Source of the DNA: an uncultured Cardiobacterium sp.
Lineage (GTDB): Bacteria > Pseudomonadota > Gammaproteobacteria > Cardiobacteriales > Cardiobacteriaceae
DNA: 18,230 bases
Direction of reading: 5' to 3'
Assembly (NCBI RefSeq): GCF_938028825.1
Contig: NZ_CALIZP010000088.1
Location: 1-18,230 of the forward strand
Below are positions 8,553 through 16,266 of the stretch, piece by piece. The stretch's first letter is position 1, and each line of letters begins with the position of its first letter. The position numbers and the translations under genes were made by a program. The notes beneath the pieces are model-generated. The model saw nothing but the letters and a program-made list of their open reading frames with translations, searched no databases and was not told the origin of the DNA.

Positions 8553-9701
8553 ATGAAAAAAGCCCTGCACTTCGGCGGCGGCAACATCGGGCGCGGCTTC
8601 ATCGGCAAAATCCTCGCCGATGCGGGCTATGAAGTCATCTTTGCCGACATCAACACCGCCGTCATCGACCGCCTGAACCGCGACCACACCTACCGCGTCC
8701 ACGTCGTCGGCGACGGCGTCGACGAATACCAGACGGTCAACCACGTGCGCGGCGTCAACTCCGGCGACGCTGCCGTGATGACCGCCGAAATCGCGGCAGC
8801 CGACCTCGTGACCACCGCCGTCGGCCCGACCGTGCTGGAAATCATCGCGCCACAACTCGCGCAAACCCTCGCCGCCCGCTACCGTGCAGGCGGCGCACCG
8901 CTCAACATCATCGCCTGCGAAAACATGGTGCGCGGCAGCAGCTACCTCAAAGAAAAAGTCCTCGCCGCCGCAGGTGAGGACGCCGCCCTCATCGACGCCA
9001 ACACCGGCTTCGTTGATTGCGCCGTGGATCGCATCGTCCCGCCCGTTACTGGCGGCAACGACGACCCGCTTGCCGTCACTGTCGAAGTCTTCAGCGAATG
9101 GATCGTGGACAGCACCCAATTCAAAGGCGCGCTGCCCGCCATCACCGGCATGCTGCCGACCGACAAACTCATGGCCTTCATCGAGCGTAAACTCTTCACC
9201 CTCAACACCGGCCACGCCGCGCTCGCCTACCTCGGCAAACTGGCGGGCAAACACACCGTCGGCGCAGCCATGCAGGACGAAGCCGTGCGCCGCGCCGCCG
9301 AAGGCGTGATGAAAGAAAGCGGCGCCGTGCTCATCCGCCGCTACAACTTCGACCCGGCGACCCACCGCGCCTACATCGAAAAAATCCTCAAACGCTTCGC
9401 CAACCCCTACCTGCACGACGACGTGGACCGCGTTGGCCGCCAGCCGCTGCGCAAACTCGGCGCGCAAGAACGCTTCATCAAGCCGCTTAACGGCATGCGC
9501 GAATACAGCCTGCCGCATGATGCTACCGTGCGCGCCATCGCTGCCGCCCTGCATTACCACAACCCGGACGACCCGCAGGCGGTGGAAATGCAGTACTACC
9601 GCCACGCGCACGGCATCGCCGCAACGCTCGCCAAATACAGCGACTTCACCGATGCCGCCGTGGTGGCAGAAATCGAAGCGGCCTACCAAGCGCTGGCCTG
9701 A
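8553..9701 (+). CDS. mtlD: Mannitol-1-phosphate 5-dehydrogenase
   Basis: This enzyme oxidises mannitol 1-phosphate to fructose 6-phosphate with NAD+, linking mannitol uptake to glycolysis in the cytoplasm. The protein is 382 residues, the same as the E. coli enzyme. The N-terminal dinucleotide-binding motif FGGGNIGRGFIG is at residues 7-18. The polyol-dehydrogenase catalytic pattern K-x4-N-x2-H is present as Lys213, Asn218 and His221. The ATG follows a GGGAGG ribosome site, nine bases after mtlA ends, so both are made from one transcript. A strong terminator begins 15 bp after the stop codon. The regulator gene mtlR, which follows mtlD in enteric bacteria, is not present. No signs of decay. 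Confidence 0.97.
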   Translation: MKKALHFGGGNIGRGFIGKILADAGYEVIFADINTAVIDRLNRDHTYRVHVVGDGVDEYQTVNHVRGVNSGDAAVMTAEIAAADLVTTAVGPTVLEIIAPQLAQTLAARYRAGGAPLNIIACENMVRGSSYLKEKVLAAAGEDAALIDANTGFVDCAVDRIVPPVTGGNDDPLAVTVEVFSEWIVDSTQFKGALPAITGMLPTDKLMAFIERKLFTLNTGHAALAYLGKLAGKHTVGAAMQDEAVRRAAEGVMKESGAVLIRRYNFDPATHRAYIEKILKRFANPYLHDDVDRVGRQPLRKLGAQERFIKPLNGMREYSLPHDATVRAIAAALHYHNPDDPQAVEMQYYRHAHGIAATLAKYSDFTDAAVVAEIEAAYQALA

Positions 9702-9716
9702 CCGCCTTCCGCTATT

Positions 9717-9744
9717 AAAAATCCCGCCATCCGGCGGGATTTTT
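9717..9744 (+). terminator. Intrinsic terminator of the mtlAD operon
   Basis: A perfect 12-bp stem (AAAAATCCCGCC / GGCGGGATTTTT) with loop ATCC ends in a T run. It starts 15 bp after the mtlD stop. The A and T tracts on both sides would also allow some termination from the opposite direction. Confidence 0.92.
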
Positions 9745-9873
9745 ATTGGCAGCTCCCTATCATGCACGACAAAAAACGATGCCCCGGCATGAAGCCGGAA
9801 AGATGGCGCGGCTTGCGGGTGGCTGCAGTATCATGCGCGCCTCCCCAGCAACAGCGGATTGCCGCTCAAACCC

Positions 9874-11271
9874 ATGACCAACAAAGAAACCATCTCTCCC
9901 GCCCTGCTCGCCGCCATTCTTGCCACCGGCCTGATGACCTTCGCCGGTGTGGTCAGCGAAACCGCCATGAACGTTACCTTCCCCACCTTGATGCGCGAAT
10001 TTGCCATCAACACCTCGACCGTGCAGTGGCTGACCACCGCCTACCTGCTGGTGCTGGCGCTCATCATCCCGCTCTCGACCTGGCTCAACAAAAACTTCGC
10101 CACCAAAGCCCTCTTCACCACCGCCAGCCTCATCTTCATCACCGGCACCCTGCTCGGCGCCTTTGCCCCCAACTTCGCCCTGCTCCTGAGCGGCCGCATC
10201 CTGCAAGGCGCGGGCACCGGCATCGCCCTGCCGCTGATGTTCAACATCATCCTGACCCAGGCACCGAAAACCCGCATCGGCCTCATCATGGGCATCGCCT
10301 CGCTGATCGTGGCGATGGCGCCGGCGGTCGGGCCGGTACTGGCCGGGGTGGTTATCGACCGCTACGGCTGGCGCACCATCTTCCTCATCCTGCTGCCGGT
10401 ATTGCTCGTCTCGCTCGCGCTCGGTGTTACCGGCATCAAGCCCATCCGCCCGCTGGCACCGGAAAAAATCAACCTGCCCGACTACCTCCTGCTGGTCATC
10501 GCTTTCAGCAGCTTCATCTTCGCCACCGAAAAAGCCGCCGCGCATGGCTGGCTCAGCGGGACAGTCGGCGGATTGCTGGCGCTCGCCGCTATCGCCCTGA
10601 CCCTCTTCGTCATCCGCTCGCTGCGCGGCAGCGCACCGCTCGTCAACCTGCGCGTCTTCGCCAATCCGGTCTTTGTGCAGGGCATGCTGTTTGTCCTGCT
10701 CATCCAGTTCTGCGTGCTGGCGCTGGGCTACCTCATCCCCAATTACGCCCAGCTTGCCAACGGCACCAGCGCCACCCTGTCTGGCCTGCTGCTCCTGCCC
10801 GGCTGCCTGCTCGGCGCCTGCATCGCCCCCATCAGCGGCACCGTGTACGACCGCCTCGGCGCGCGTAAACCCATCCTGAGCGGCGCACTCCTCCTGCTCG
10901 CCACCCTGATTGCCTTCGCCGTCCTCGGACAAATACTGACCACCGCCCTCTTCATGAGCATCTACACCGCTTACTGCCTCGGCCAGGGTTTCGCCGTCGG
11001 CAACACCACCACCCGCAGCCTCGCCGCCCTGCCGCGCGACCGATCGGCCGATGGCAACGCCGTACTCAACACCCTGCAACAACTGGCCGGCGCCGTCGGT
11101 ACCTCCGTCGCCGCCAGCCTCGTTGCCGCCGCCCAGCGGGCCAACCCGGAACAACTCGCCGCCGCCACCCGCGACGGCAGCCGGCACGCCTTCATCCTGC
11201 TGGCTGTGCTGGCGCTGATGGCGCTCATCAGCGTCAGCTTGGCACTTTGCCGACACCGGGAAGCGCCGTAA
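9874..11271 (+). CDS. MFS transporter, DHA2 (EmrB/QacA-like) drug:H+ antiporter family
   Basis: This 465-residue inner-membrane protein is predicted to export drugs or other small molecules in exchange for protons. It is almost wholly made of hydrophobic helices. Family markers are SETAMNVTFPTL in the first helix (an acidic residue, Glu29, at the usual Asp position), GRILQGAGTG at 107-116, GPVLAG at 153-158 and DRYGWRTIF at 162-170. These fit the DHA2 group better than sugar or nitrate carriers. A TTG at 9859 is in frame; I prefer the ATG at 9874 (MTNKETISP...), although no strong ribosome site precedes either. It stands alone after the mtlAD terminator, and no TetR/MarR regulator or membrane-fusion partner (EmrA) is beside it. 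The substrate cannot be deduced. Confidence 0.9.
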   Translation: MTNKETISPALLAAILATGLMTFAGVVSETAMNVTFPTLMREFAINTSTVQWLTTAYLLVLALIIPLSTWLNKNFATKALFTTASLIFITGTLLGAFAPNFALLLSGRILQGAGTGIALPLMFNIILTQAPKTRIGLIMGIASLIVAMAPAVGPVLAGVVIDRYGWRTIFLILLPVLLVSLALGVTGIKPIRPLAPEKINLPDYLLLVIAFSSFIFATEKAAAHGWLSGTVGGLLALAAIALTLFVIRSLRGSAPLVNLRVFANPVFVQGMLFVLLIQFCVLALGYLIPNYAQLANGTSATLSGLLLLPGCLLGACIAPISGTVYDRLGARKPILSGALLLLATLIAFAVLGQILTTALFMSIYTAYCLGQGFAVGNTTTRSLAALPRDRSADGNAVLNTLQQLAGAVGTSVAASLVAAAQRANPEQLAAATRDGSRHAFILLAVLALMALISVSLALCRHREAP

Positions 11272-11303
11272 CACGGCGGCGATTTCTTTTCCCCGCTGCC
11301 TGA

Positions 11304-11333
11304 TTGACCACTATCCGGCGGCAAACGTAAAAT
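11304..11333 (+). promoter_or_regulatory. Sigma-70-type promoter for the first secreted paralogue
   Basis: TTGACC (11304-11309) and TAAAAT (11328-11333) are separated by 18 bp, each one base from consensus. Transcription would start near 11340, giving a leader of about 40 nt before the ATG at 11380. The element sits between the arms of a 9-bp inverted repeat (GCTGCCTGA at 11295-11303, TCAGGCAGC at 11355-11363). Confidence 0.7.
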
Positions 11334-11379
11334 TTTTCCGCGCAAATCGCGTATTCAGGCAGCCCATCAAGGACTTTTT

Positions 11380-12315
11380 ATGAAATTCACCCGAACACTT
11401 TTAGCAATATCCATTCTTTCTGCCGCACAATTGACAACTGCGCAGGCAAAAAAACCGGACGCCTTTGTACAGCAGTTATTGGAAAAACAATATCCCCATA
11501 ATGAAAAAGCGCTGAAGGTTTTTAATGAAACTACAGAAGGTGAAAAGGCCAAGCGATGCTATTTTAAGGAAGATAAGGAGTTATCCAATGAAGGTGATGG
11601 AATGTACGGTTATTGCATGGATTTTATTGGGGAGAAGATTGTTGATACGACGCAAGATAAACGACGCTATGTCTTTTTTTCTGGCGATAGCTTGATGACT
11701 TGTCGCGGTTGTTCCGGCTTGGATAGTTTATTCATCTTTACTTCCACTGATGGCAAGGACTGGTCTTTGCTCTCCCATAAAGAAACCGATGGCGGCGGTT
11801 CTTGGGGTAAAGGCAGTGGTGCGGTTAAGTGGCAGGAAACCGGACCTGGTGTATGGGGCGTAATCACGGAAGGCAGCTTTTCCCAAGGCGGCGCAACGCA
11901 AGGCATCACGCAAATATTGCATGATGATGGCAAGGAAATTCGCGAAACCGTAATTCCAACGCTTGCTGAAACTACGGGTATGGCGGATTGTGATGATAAA
12001 GAGTATTTGAAAATAGCGGAAAAAAGTCAGGCAGAATGCTATGCAAATGAAACAGCATTAGAAGCTACCGTTAAAGTGCGCAAAGATTTGCCTGCAGTGG
12101 GCAATACCTATCCTTTGCAGGTAACGATTGATGGTTATGACGGACTAAAATCAGTAGGCAAAGGGAAAAAAGCCAAGACGCAACCCATCAAGGCATATAA
12201 AAATCAAAAATTCCTTTTCCCCTATAATCCGGACAAACATGAATACATGATGCCTGCCGATTATCCCAAATCACTCAGATTCTTGGATGATATGGAAAAT
12301 ACCGGTAATCAGTAA
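11380..12315 (+). CDS. Secreted/periplasmic protein of unknown family (paralogue 1, A+T-rich)
   Basis: I do not recognise this 311-residue protein. It begins with a clear Sec signal peptide (MKFTRTLLAISILSAAQL..., probable cleavage after AQA at about residue 23). The mature part starts with a helical stretch (LLEKQYPHNEKALKVFN) and has a sheet-like core containing RRYVFFSGDS and FTSTDGKDW, then RKDLPAVGNTYPL near 234-246 and a Lys-rich region near 260-275. Six cysteines remain in the mature chain: Cys60, Cys79, Cys108, Cys111, Cys204 and Cys220. Four match cysteines in the next gene; the CRGC pair at 108-111 is unique to this copy. The ATG has an AAGGA site six bases upstream and its own promoter. 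Codon use is much more A+T-rich (sampled lines about 36% G+C) than its neighbours, suggesting separate origin. It may bind or inhibit something outside the cytoplasm, but this is not shown. Confidence 0.85.
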   Translation: MKFTRTLLAISILSAAQLTTAQAKKPDAFVQQLLEKQYPHNEKALKVFNETTEGEKAKRCYFKEDKELSNEGDGMYGYCMDFIGEKIVDTTQDKRRYVFFSGDSLMTCRGCSGLDSLFIFTSTDGKDWSLLSHKETDGGGSWGKGSGAVKWQETGPGVWGVITEGSFSQGGATQGITQILHDDGKEIRETVIPTLAETTGMADCDDKEYLKIAEKSQAECYANETALEATVKVRKDLPAVGNTYPLQVTIDGYDGLKSVGKGKKAKTQPIKAYKNQKFLFPYNPDKHEYMMPADYPKSLRFLDDMENTGNQ

Positions 12316-12339
12316 GAAGTCGTAATCTTTACACCCTGT

Positions 12340-12364
12340 ACAGGCGGGATGTTTTCCCGCCTGT
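12340..12364 (+). terminator. Hairpin after paralogue 1 (weak terminator)
   Basis: A 10-bp stem (ACAGGCGGGA / TCCCGCCTGT) with loop TGTTT lies 25 bp after the paralogue 1 stop. No continuous T run follows, so it is either a poor terminator or an mRNA 3' stabilising element. Confidence 0.5.
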
Positions 12365-12381
12365 TGCGTTATGATGTTTTT

Positions 12382-12411
12382 GCGGCAGATGTTTGCCGCC
12401 TTTGTTTTTTT
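12382..12411 (+). terminator. Hairpin plus U-tract just before paralogue 2 (terminator or attenuator)
   Basis: A 6-bp stem (GCGGCA / TGCCGC) with loop GATGTT is followed by CTTTGTTTTTTT. It ends only 16 bases before the ATG at 12428. It could end transcription from paralogue 1. If a promoter lies upstream (a TATGAT box is at 12370-12375), it could instead act as a leader attenuator for paralogue 2. Confidence 0.55.
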
Positions 12412-12427
12412 CATCCGAGAGGTTTCT

Positions 12428-13309
12428 ATGTATTTCCCCCGCCCTTTGCTGGCTTTTTCTGCTTTTGCCGCCACGCAGGCGCTCGCCGCCGATATTGACG
12501 CGCTCGCGCAGGAGACGCTGGACAAGCATTTTCCGGAGAATGCCGAGGCATTAAAGGTCTTCAATGATGACGCTAATCACCTTGCTGCCGAGGATAAGCT
12601 CAAGGGTTGCCATTTTGCGCCGATGAAGGAAGTTGAGAATGCCGACAGCGATGGCGGGTTGGAAGGCTACTGTCTGCGCCTTGTCAGCGAGAAGGTGGTG
12701 GATGTTGCCGCTGGCAAACGTCGCTATCTGCTGTTTGCCGGCGATAATCTGCACACGCCGCACAGCGCACCGGGCATGGTCGCGCTGTTTGCGTTTTCGT
12801 CTGCGGACGGCAAGGACTGGCAGCCTGCGGTGCAGTATCAGGGAGAGGGTTTTGGCAAGTACGGCATTGCCCCAACTGATTGGCAATGGCAACTTTTCGG
12901 CAAGGATGTGTGGGGCGCGACGACGTTTATCGGTGATGCCGCTTGGGGCGGTTCATGGTCGTCGCAGGTGATTTTGCTGGATGATGGCAAGGCGATACAT
13001 GACGCGTTCGTGCCATCCGGTTTTAGTAATTTCAGCGAGGAAGACGGCTGCGAGCCGGAAGATTTGTCACAGTGCGCGGATGTGCAGGTGAAATACGCGG
13101 TGCGCGAGGATTTGCCTGCGGTTGGCAATGTTTATCCGCTGGAATCATCGCTGGATGGTTTTATCGGCATGGCGAAAGCCAGCAAGGGCAAGAATGCCAA
13201 ACCGAAACCGATAAAAACATTCAAAGGCGAGAAATTTATTTGGCAATTTGATGCCGATAAGCACACTTATGTCGAGCCGAAAGGTTTTCCCAAAATGTCC
13301 GAGGAATAA
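12428..13309 (+). CDS. Secreted/periplasmic protein of unknown family (paralogue 2)
   Basis: This 293-residue protein is a paralogue of the gene just upstream; its molecular function is unknown to me. A signal peptide (MYFPRPLLAFSAFAATQALA, cleavage after about residue 20) points to export. Shared blocks include ALKVFND, GYC, KRRYLLFAGDNL, SSADGKDW, the VWG block, LDDGKAI, REDLPAVGNVYPL and KPIKTFKGEKF. Cysteines 61, 82, 208 and 216 correspond to Cys60, 79, 204 and 220 of paralogue 1, consistent with two conserved disulfides in the periplasm. The ATG at 12428 has a GAGAGG site; an in-frame ATG 57 bp upstream would read through the terminator-like leader and spoil the signal peptide. Base composition is near the local average, unlike paralogue 1. 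The oligopeptidase B gene starts six bases after its stop, so the two are probably co-expressed. Confidence 0.87.
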   Translation: MYFPRPLLAFSAFAATQALAADIDALAQETLDKHFPENAEALKVFNDDANHLAAEDKLKGCHFAPMKEVENADSDGGLEGYCLRLVSEKVVDVAAGKRRYLLFAGDNLHTPHSAPGMVALFAFSSADGKDWQPAVQYQGEGFGKYGIAPTDWQWQLFGKDVWGATTFIGDAAWGGSWSSQVILLDDGKAIHDAFVPSGFSNFSEEDGCEPEDLSQCADVQVKYAVREDLPAVGNVYPLESSLDGFIGMAKASKGKNAKPKPIKTFKGEKFIWQFDADKHTYVEPKGFPKMSEE

Positions 13310-13315
13310 TCTGGC

Positions 13316-15463
13316 ATGAAAGGTTATTCTCTTTTGTTACCCTTGGTATTTGCGATGAATATGGTCCAAGCCCAAACCCCGCCCGATGTCGAAAAGCGTC
13401 CGTACACCGTGAAATCGCCGCATGGCGAGCGGCAGGACGAGTATTATTGGCTGCGCGATGATGCGCGCAAGGATGCCAAAATGCTCGCTTATTTGCAGGC
13501 GGAAAATGATTATGCCGATGCGGTATTGCAGCCGTTAAAGTCGTTTGAAGATAAATTGTTTGACGAGATTGTCAGCCGCATCAAGCAGGATGACAGTTCC
13601 GTGCCGTATCGCGAGCATGGTTTCTGGTATTACACGCGCTTTGAAAACGGCAAGGATTATCCGGTGTATGCGCGTCGCGCGGCAGGCGATGGCGTGGATG
13701 CCCTGTCTATCCGCAAGGCGAATGAGGCAGGCGACTTCGCTAACGAAGAAGTCCTGCTCGATGTAAACAAACTCGCCGAAGGGCATGATTATTTCAGCGC
13801 CGCACCGGTGGATATTACGCTCGATAACCAGAAGATGGTCTGGGCGGAAGACACGAATGGCCGCCGTCAGTACACGCTGCGCGTTACCGATTTGGCGGGC
13901 GGCAAGCTCTTGCCTGACACCATCAGCGGCACAAACGGCAGCGCGCTGTGGGCGGATGACGGCAAGACGCTGTTTTATATCGAGAATGACCCGGAAACGC
14001 TACTCAGCAAGCGGGTGAAGAAGCACGTTCTCGGCACGGACAGCAAGGATGATGTGGTGGTCTATGAGGAAGCGGACGACAGTTTCTATCTCAGCCTGGG
14101 CCGCACCCGCGACGAGGCCTACCTGCTGATTCAAGCCAGCAGCACCGTTTCCGATGAAATGCGCTATGCCGATGCGAAGAATCCCGGCGAATTTAAGGTA
14201 TTCGCCCCACGCGAGCGCGACGTGGAATACGGCGCCGACCACTTCGGCGGACGCTGGGTCATCCGCACCAACGCCGACGGCGCGCGCAATTTCAAAGTGA
14301 TGACCGCCGCCGATAATGCCACCGCGCGCAAGGACTGGCAGGAATGGATCGCACACGATCCCGCCATTTTGGTCGAAGATGTCGAACTTTTCGACGATTT
14401 CACCGTCATCGGCGAGCGTTCTGAAGGCTTGGAACGCATCCGCATCCTGAAAAAAGACGGCACGAGCGAGTATGTAAAGGCGGACGAACCCGCCTATTCA
14501 ATGGGGCTTTCCGCCAATCCCGAAGCGGACACGTCCTGGCTGCGCTACAGCTACACGTCGATGACCACGCCCGCGATTGTCTATGAAATGAACATGGCGA
14601 CGGGCGAGCGGCGCGAGCTGAAACAGCAGCCGGTGCCGGGTTACGACCGCCACCAGTACACCACCGAGCGGCTGTGGGTGCCGGTGCGCGATGGCACGAA
14701 AGTGCCGGTCACGCTGGTGTACCGCAAGGATTTCAAGCGCGACGGCACGGCGGCACTCCTGCAATACGGCTACGGCAGCTATGGCCTCTCGATGGATCCG
14801 GGCTTCAGCGCCAGCACCGTCAGCCTGCTTGACCGTGGCGTGGTCTATGCGCTGGCGCACATACGCGGCGGCCAGGAAATGGGGCGTGAATGGTATGAAA
14901 ACGGCAAATTGCTGCACAAAAAGAACACCTTTACCGACTTCATCGACATCACGCGTTACCTCGTTGAGCACCAATACGCCGCGAAAGACCGCGTTGCGGC
15001 GTTGGGCGGCAGCGCTGGCGGCCTGCTGATGGGGGCCATCAGCAACATGGCGCCAGAAGACTACCGCGTCATCCTCTCGCAAGTGCCTTTCGTTGACGTG
15101 GTTACCACCATGCTCGACCCAAGCATCCCGCTCACCACCAATGAATACGATGAATGGGGCAACCCGGAAGCGAGCGCCGAAAGTTATGCCTACATGCTTT
15201 CGTACTCACCCTACGACAACCTGAAAGCGCAAGCCTATCCGGCGATGTTCGTCGGCACCGGCCTGTGGGACTCGCAGGTGCAATACTGGGAACCGGCGAA
15301 ATATGTCGCGCGCCTGCGTGACGTGAACACCGGCAGCTACCCCATCCTCTTCCGCACCAATATGGAAGCGGGACACGGCGGTAAATCCGGCCGTTTCCGC
15401 CGCTATCGCGAAACGGCAGAAATGTACGCCTTCATGCTGGATCAGCTGGGGGTCACAAAATAA
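13316..15463 (+). CDS. ptrB: Oligopeptidase B (S9A serine peptidase) with N-terminal signal peptide
   Basis: This 715-residue enzyme should cleave peptides after Arg or Lys. It has the family layout: an N-terminal beta-propeller (about residues 90-440) that restricts access to short peptides, followed by an alpha/beta-hydrolase domain. The triad is Ser566 (GGSAGG), Asp652 (WDSQVQYWEP) and His687 (AGHGGKSG). Acidic residues Glu610 and Asp612 in NEYDEWGNP match the positions that bind the basic P1 side chain in the E. coli enzyme. Unlike the classical cytosolic enzyme, the protein opens with a hydrophobic segment ending in VQAQ (about residue 20), a plausible Sec signal, so it may work in the periplasm. 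The GAGGAA ribosome site lies in the last codons of the upstream gene. It forms a two-gene unit with paralogue 2 and ends at a strong terminator. Symbol ptrB is by family; the exported form may be a distinct subgroup. Confidence 0.93.
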   Translation: MKGYSLLLPLVFAMNMVQAQTPPDVEKRPYTVKSPHGERQDEYYWLRDDARKDAKMLAYLQAENDYADAVLQPLKSFEDKLFDEIVSRIKQDDSSVPYREHGFWYYTRFENGKDYPVYARRAAGDGVDALSIRKANEAGDFANEEVLLDVNKLAEGHDYFSAAPVDITLDNQKMVWAEDTNGRRQYTLRVTDLAGGKLLPDTISGTNGSALWADDGKTLFYIENDPETLLSKRVKKHVLGTDSKDDVVVYEEADDSFYLSLGRTRDEAYLLIQASSTVSDEMRYADAKNPGEFKVFAPRERDVEYGADHFGGRWVIRTNADGARNFKVMTAADNATARKDWQEWIAHDPAILVEDVELFDDFTVIGERSEGLERIRILKKDGTSEYVKADEPAYSMGLSANPEADTSWLRYSYTSMTTPAIVYEMNMATGERRELKQQPVPGYDRHQYTTERLWVPVRDGTKVPVTLVYRKDFKRDGTAALLQYGYGSYGLSMDPGFSASTVSLLDRGVVYALAHIRGGQEMGREWYENGKLLHKKNTFTDFIDITRYLVEHQYAAKDRVAALGGSAGGLLMGAISNMAPEDYRVILSQVPFVDVVTTMLDPSIPLTTNEYDEWGNPEASAESYAYMLSYSPYDNLKAQAYPAMFVGTGLWDSQVQYWEPAKYVARLRDVNTGSYPILFRTNMEAGHGGKSGRFRRYRETAEMYAFMLDQLGVTK

Positions 15464-15465
15464 AG

Positions 15466-15489
15466 AAGCGGGGCAATGCCCCGCTTTTT
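15466..15489. terminator. Shared bidirectional terminator between ptrB-like gene and SGNH lipoprotein
   Basis: A 9-bp stem (AAGCGGGGC / GCCCCGCTT) with loop AAT is followed by a T run in the plus direction. In the minus direction CTTTATTTT follows. It lies 2 bp after the oligopeptidase stop and 45 bp beyond the stop of the convergent minus-strand gene, so it can serve both. Confidence 0.9.
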
Positions 15490-15533
15490 GTCGTGCACAC
15501 CGGCACCTCCCGTCGCCCATAGCGGGACGCCGT

Positions 15534-16157
15534 TCAGCGCAGCCGGCCTTCTTTTTTCAGCCAGGTGGCAAAATCCTGGGTGAAGGCGGCATAACCGGCG
15601 GCATTGGGGTGAATCTGGTCGGATTTGAGGGCGTCTTTGCCGAGCACGTTCGACCAGCCGTCCCGGTAATACGGCAGCCGCTCGGCTGCGGCGATGTCGG
15701 CATAAAGTGCGTGGTCGCCGGGATAGCCGAGAGCGGCGCCGAGGCTGACGCCGGGTTCGCCGACGAGGATAATGTCCGCGCCCGCCGCACGGCAAGCGGC
15801 GATGATGGCCGTGATGTTGGCGCGGGTTTCCTGTTCGGGCAGGCGTTGCAGGAAGTCGTTGCCGCCGATGCTGATGATGACGAGGCGCGGATTGTGTTCC
15901 TGCAACAGTTGCGGCAGGCGGGCCAGTGCGCCGCCGCTGGTGTCGCCGCTTTGTCCGGCGTTGATGATGCGCCAGCCGCTGAGTGCGGCGAGGCGGGATG
16001 GATAAGCCTCGTCGGGGTTCGCGCCAAAACCGTAGGTGAGTGAGTCGCCGAGGGCGAGCACGGTGCTGTCGCGCGGCAGTTCGGCGTGCTTGCGACGGCC
16101 GCAGGCGGCAAGGCTCAGGGCGAGGAAGGCGAGGAGGGTCTGGCGACGGGTGGGCAT
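15534..16157 (-). CDS. SGNH/GDSL hydrolase lipoprotein (TesA-like esterase/lysophospholipase)
   Basis: This 207-residue protein is a predicted lipid-anchored esterase or lysophospholipase facing the periplasm. The signal peptide ends in the lipobox LAAC with Cys19 as the lipidated residue. All SGNH blocks are present: Ser39 in LALGDSLTYG, Gly68 in NAGQSGD, Asn100 in IGGND, and Asp180/His183 in DQIHPNAAGY. This layout matches the TesA/arylesterase group. I chose the ATG at 16157. The frame stays open for almost 300 bp more upstream, but that part encodes an IS transposase fragment and not protein N-terminus. No strong ribosome site is seen before the ATG (only GAG about 9 bases away), so expression may be modest. 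It converges on the oligopeptidase gene with a shared terminator. The substrate is not deducible. Confidence 0.9.
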   Translation of the reverse strand: MPTRRQTLLAFLALSLAACGRRKHAELPRDSTVLALGDSLTYGFGANPDEAYPSRLAALSGWRIINAGQSGDTSGGALARLPQLLQEHNPRLVIISIGGNDFLQRLPEQETRANITAIIAACRAAGADIILVGEPGVSLGAALGYPGDHALYADIAAAERLPYYRDGWSNVLGKDALKSDQIHPNAAGYAAFTQDFATWLKKEGRLR

Positions 16158-16266
16158 GGCGGTGTCTCGGTGGGTGATGATAAAGGTAACGATGGAGCGG
16201 GGCTGTCGCTGTCTTGAGCGGGGTTTGGGTACGGTCAAGAACCTGTACCACGCGGGGCTATTGGCA

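Noticed and set aside
6867..9767. 966-codon open frame on the minus strand opposite mtlA and mtlD
   Set aside because: Antisense to two confirmed genes, spans their junction and the terminator, and gives a His/Asp/Gly-rich sequence with no domain.
9760..11274. 504-codon minus-strand frame opposite the MFS gene
   Set aside because: Gln/Gly/Glu/Asp-rich shadow of a hydrophobic membrane protein gene; no plausible function or start.
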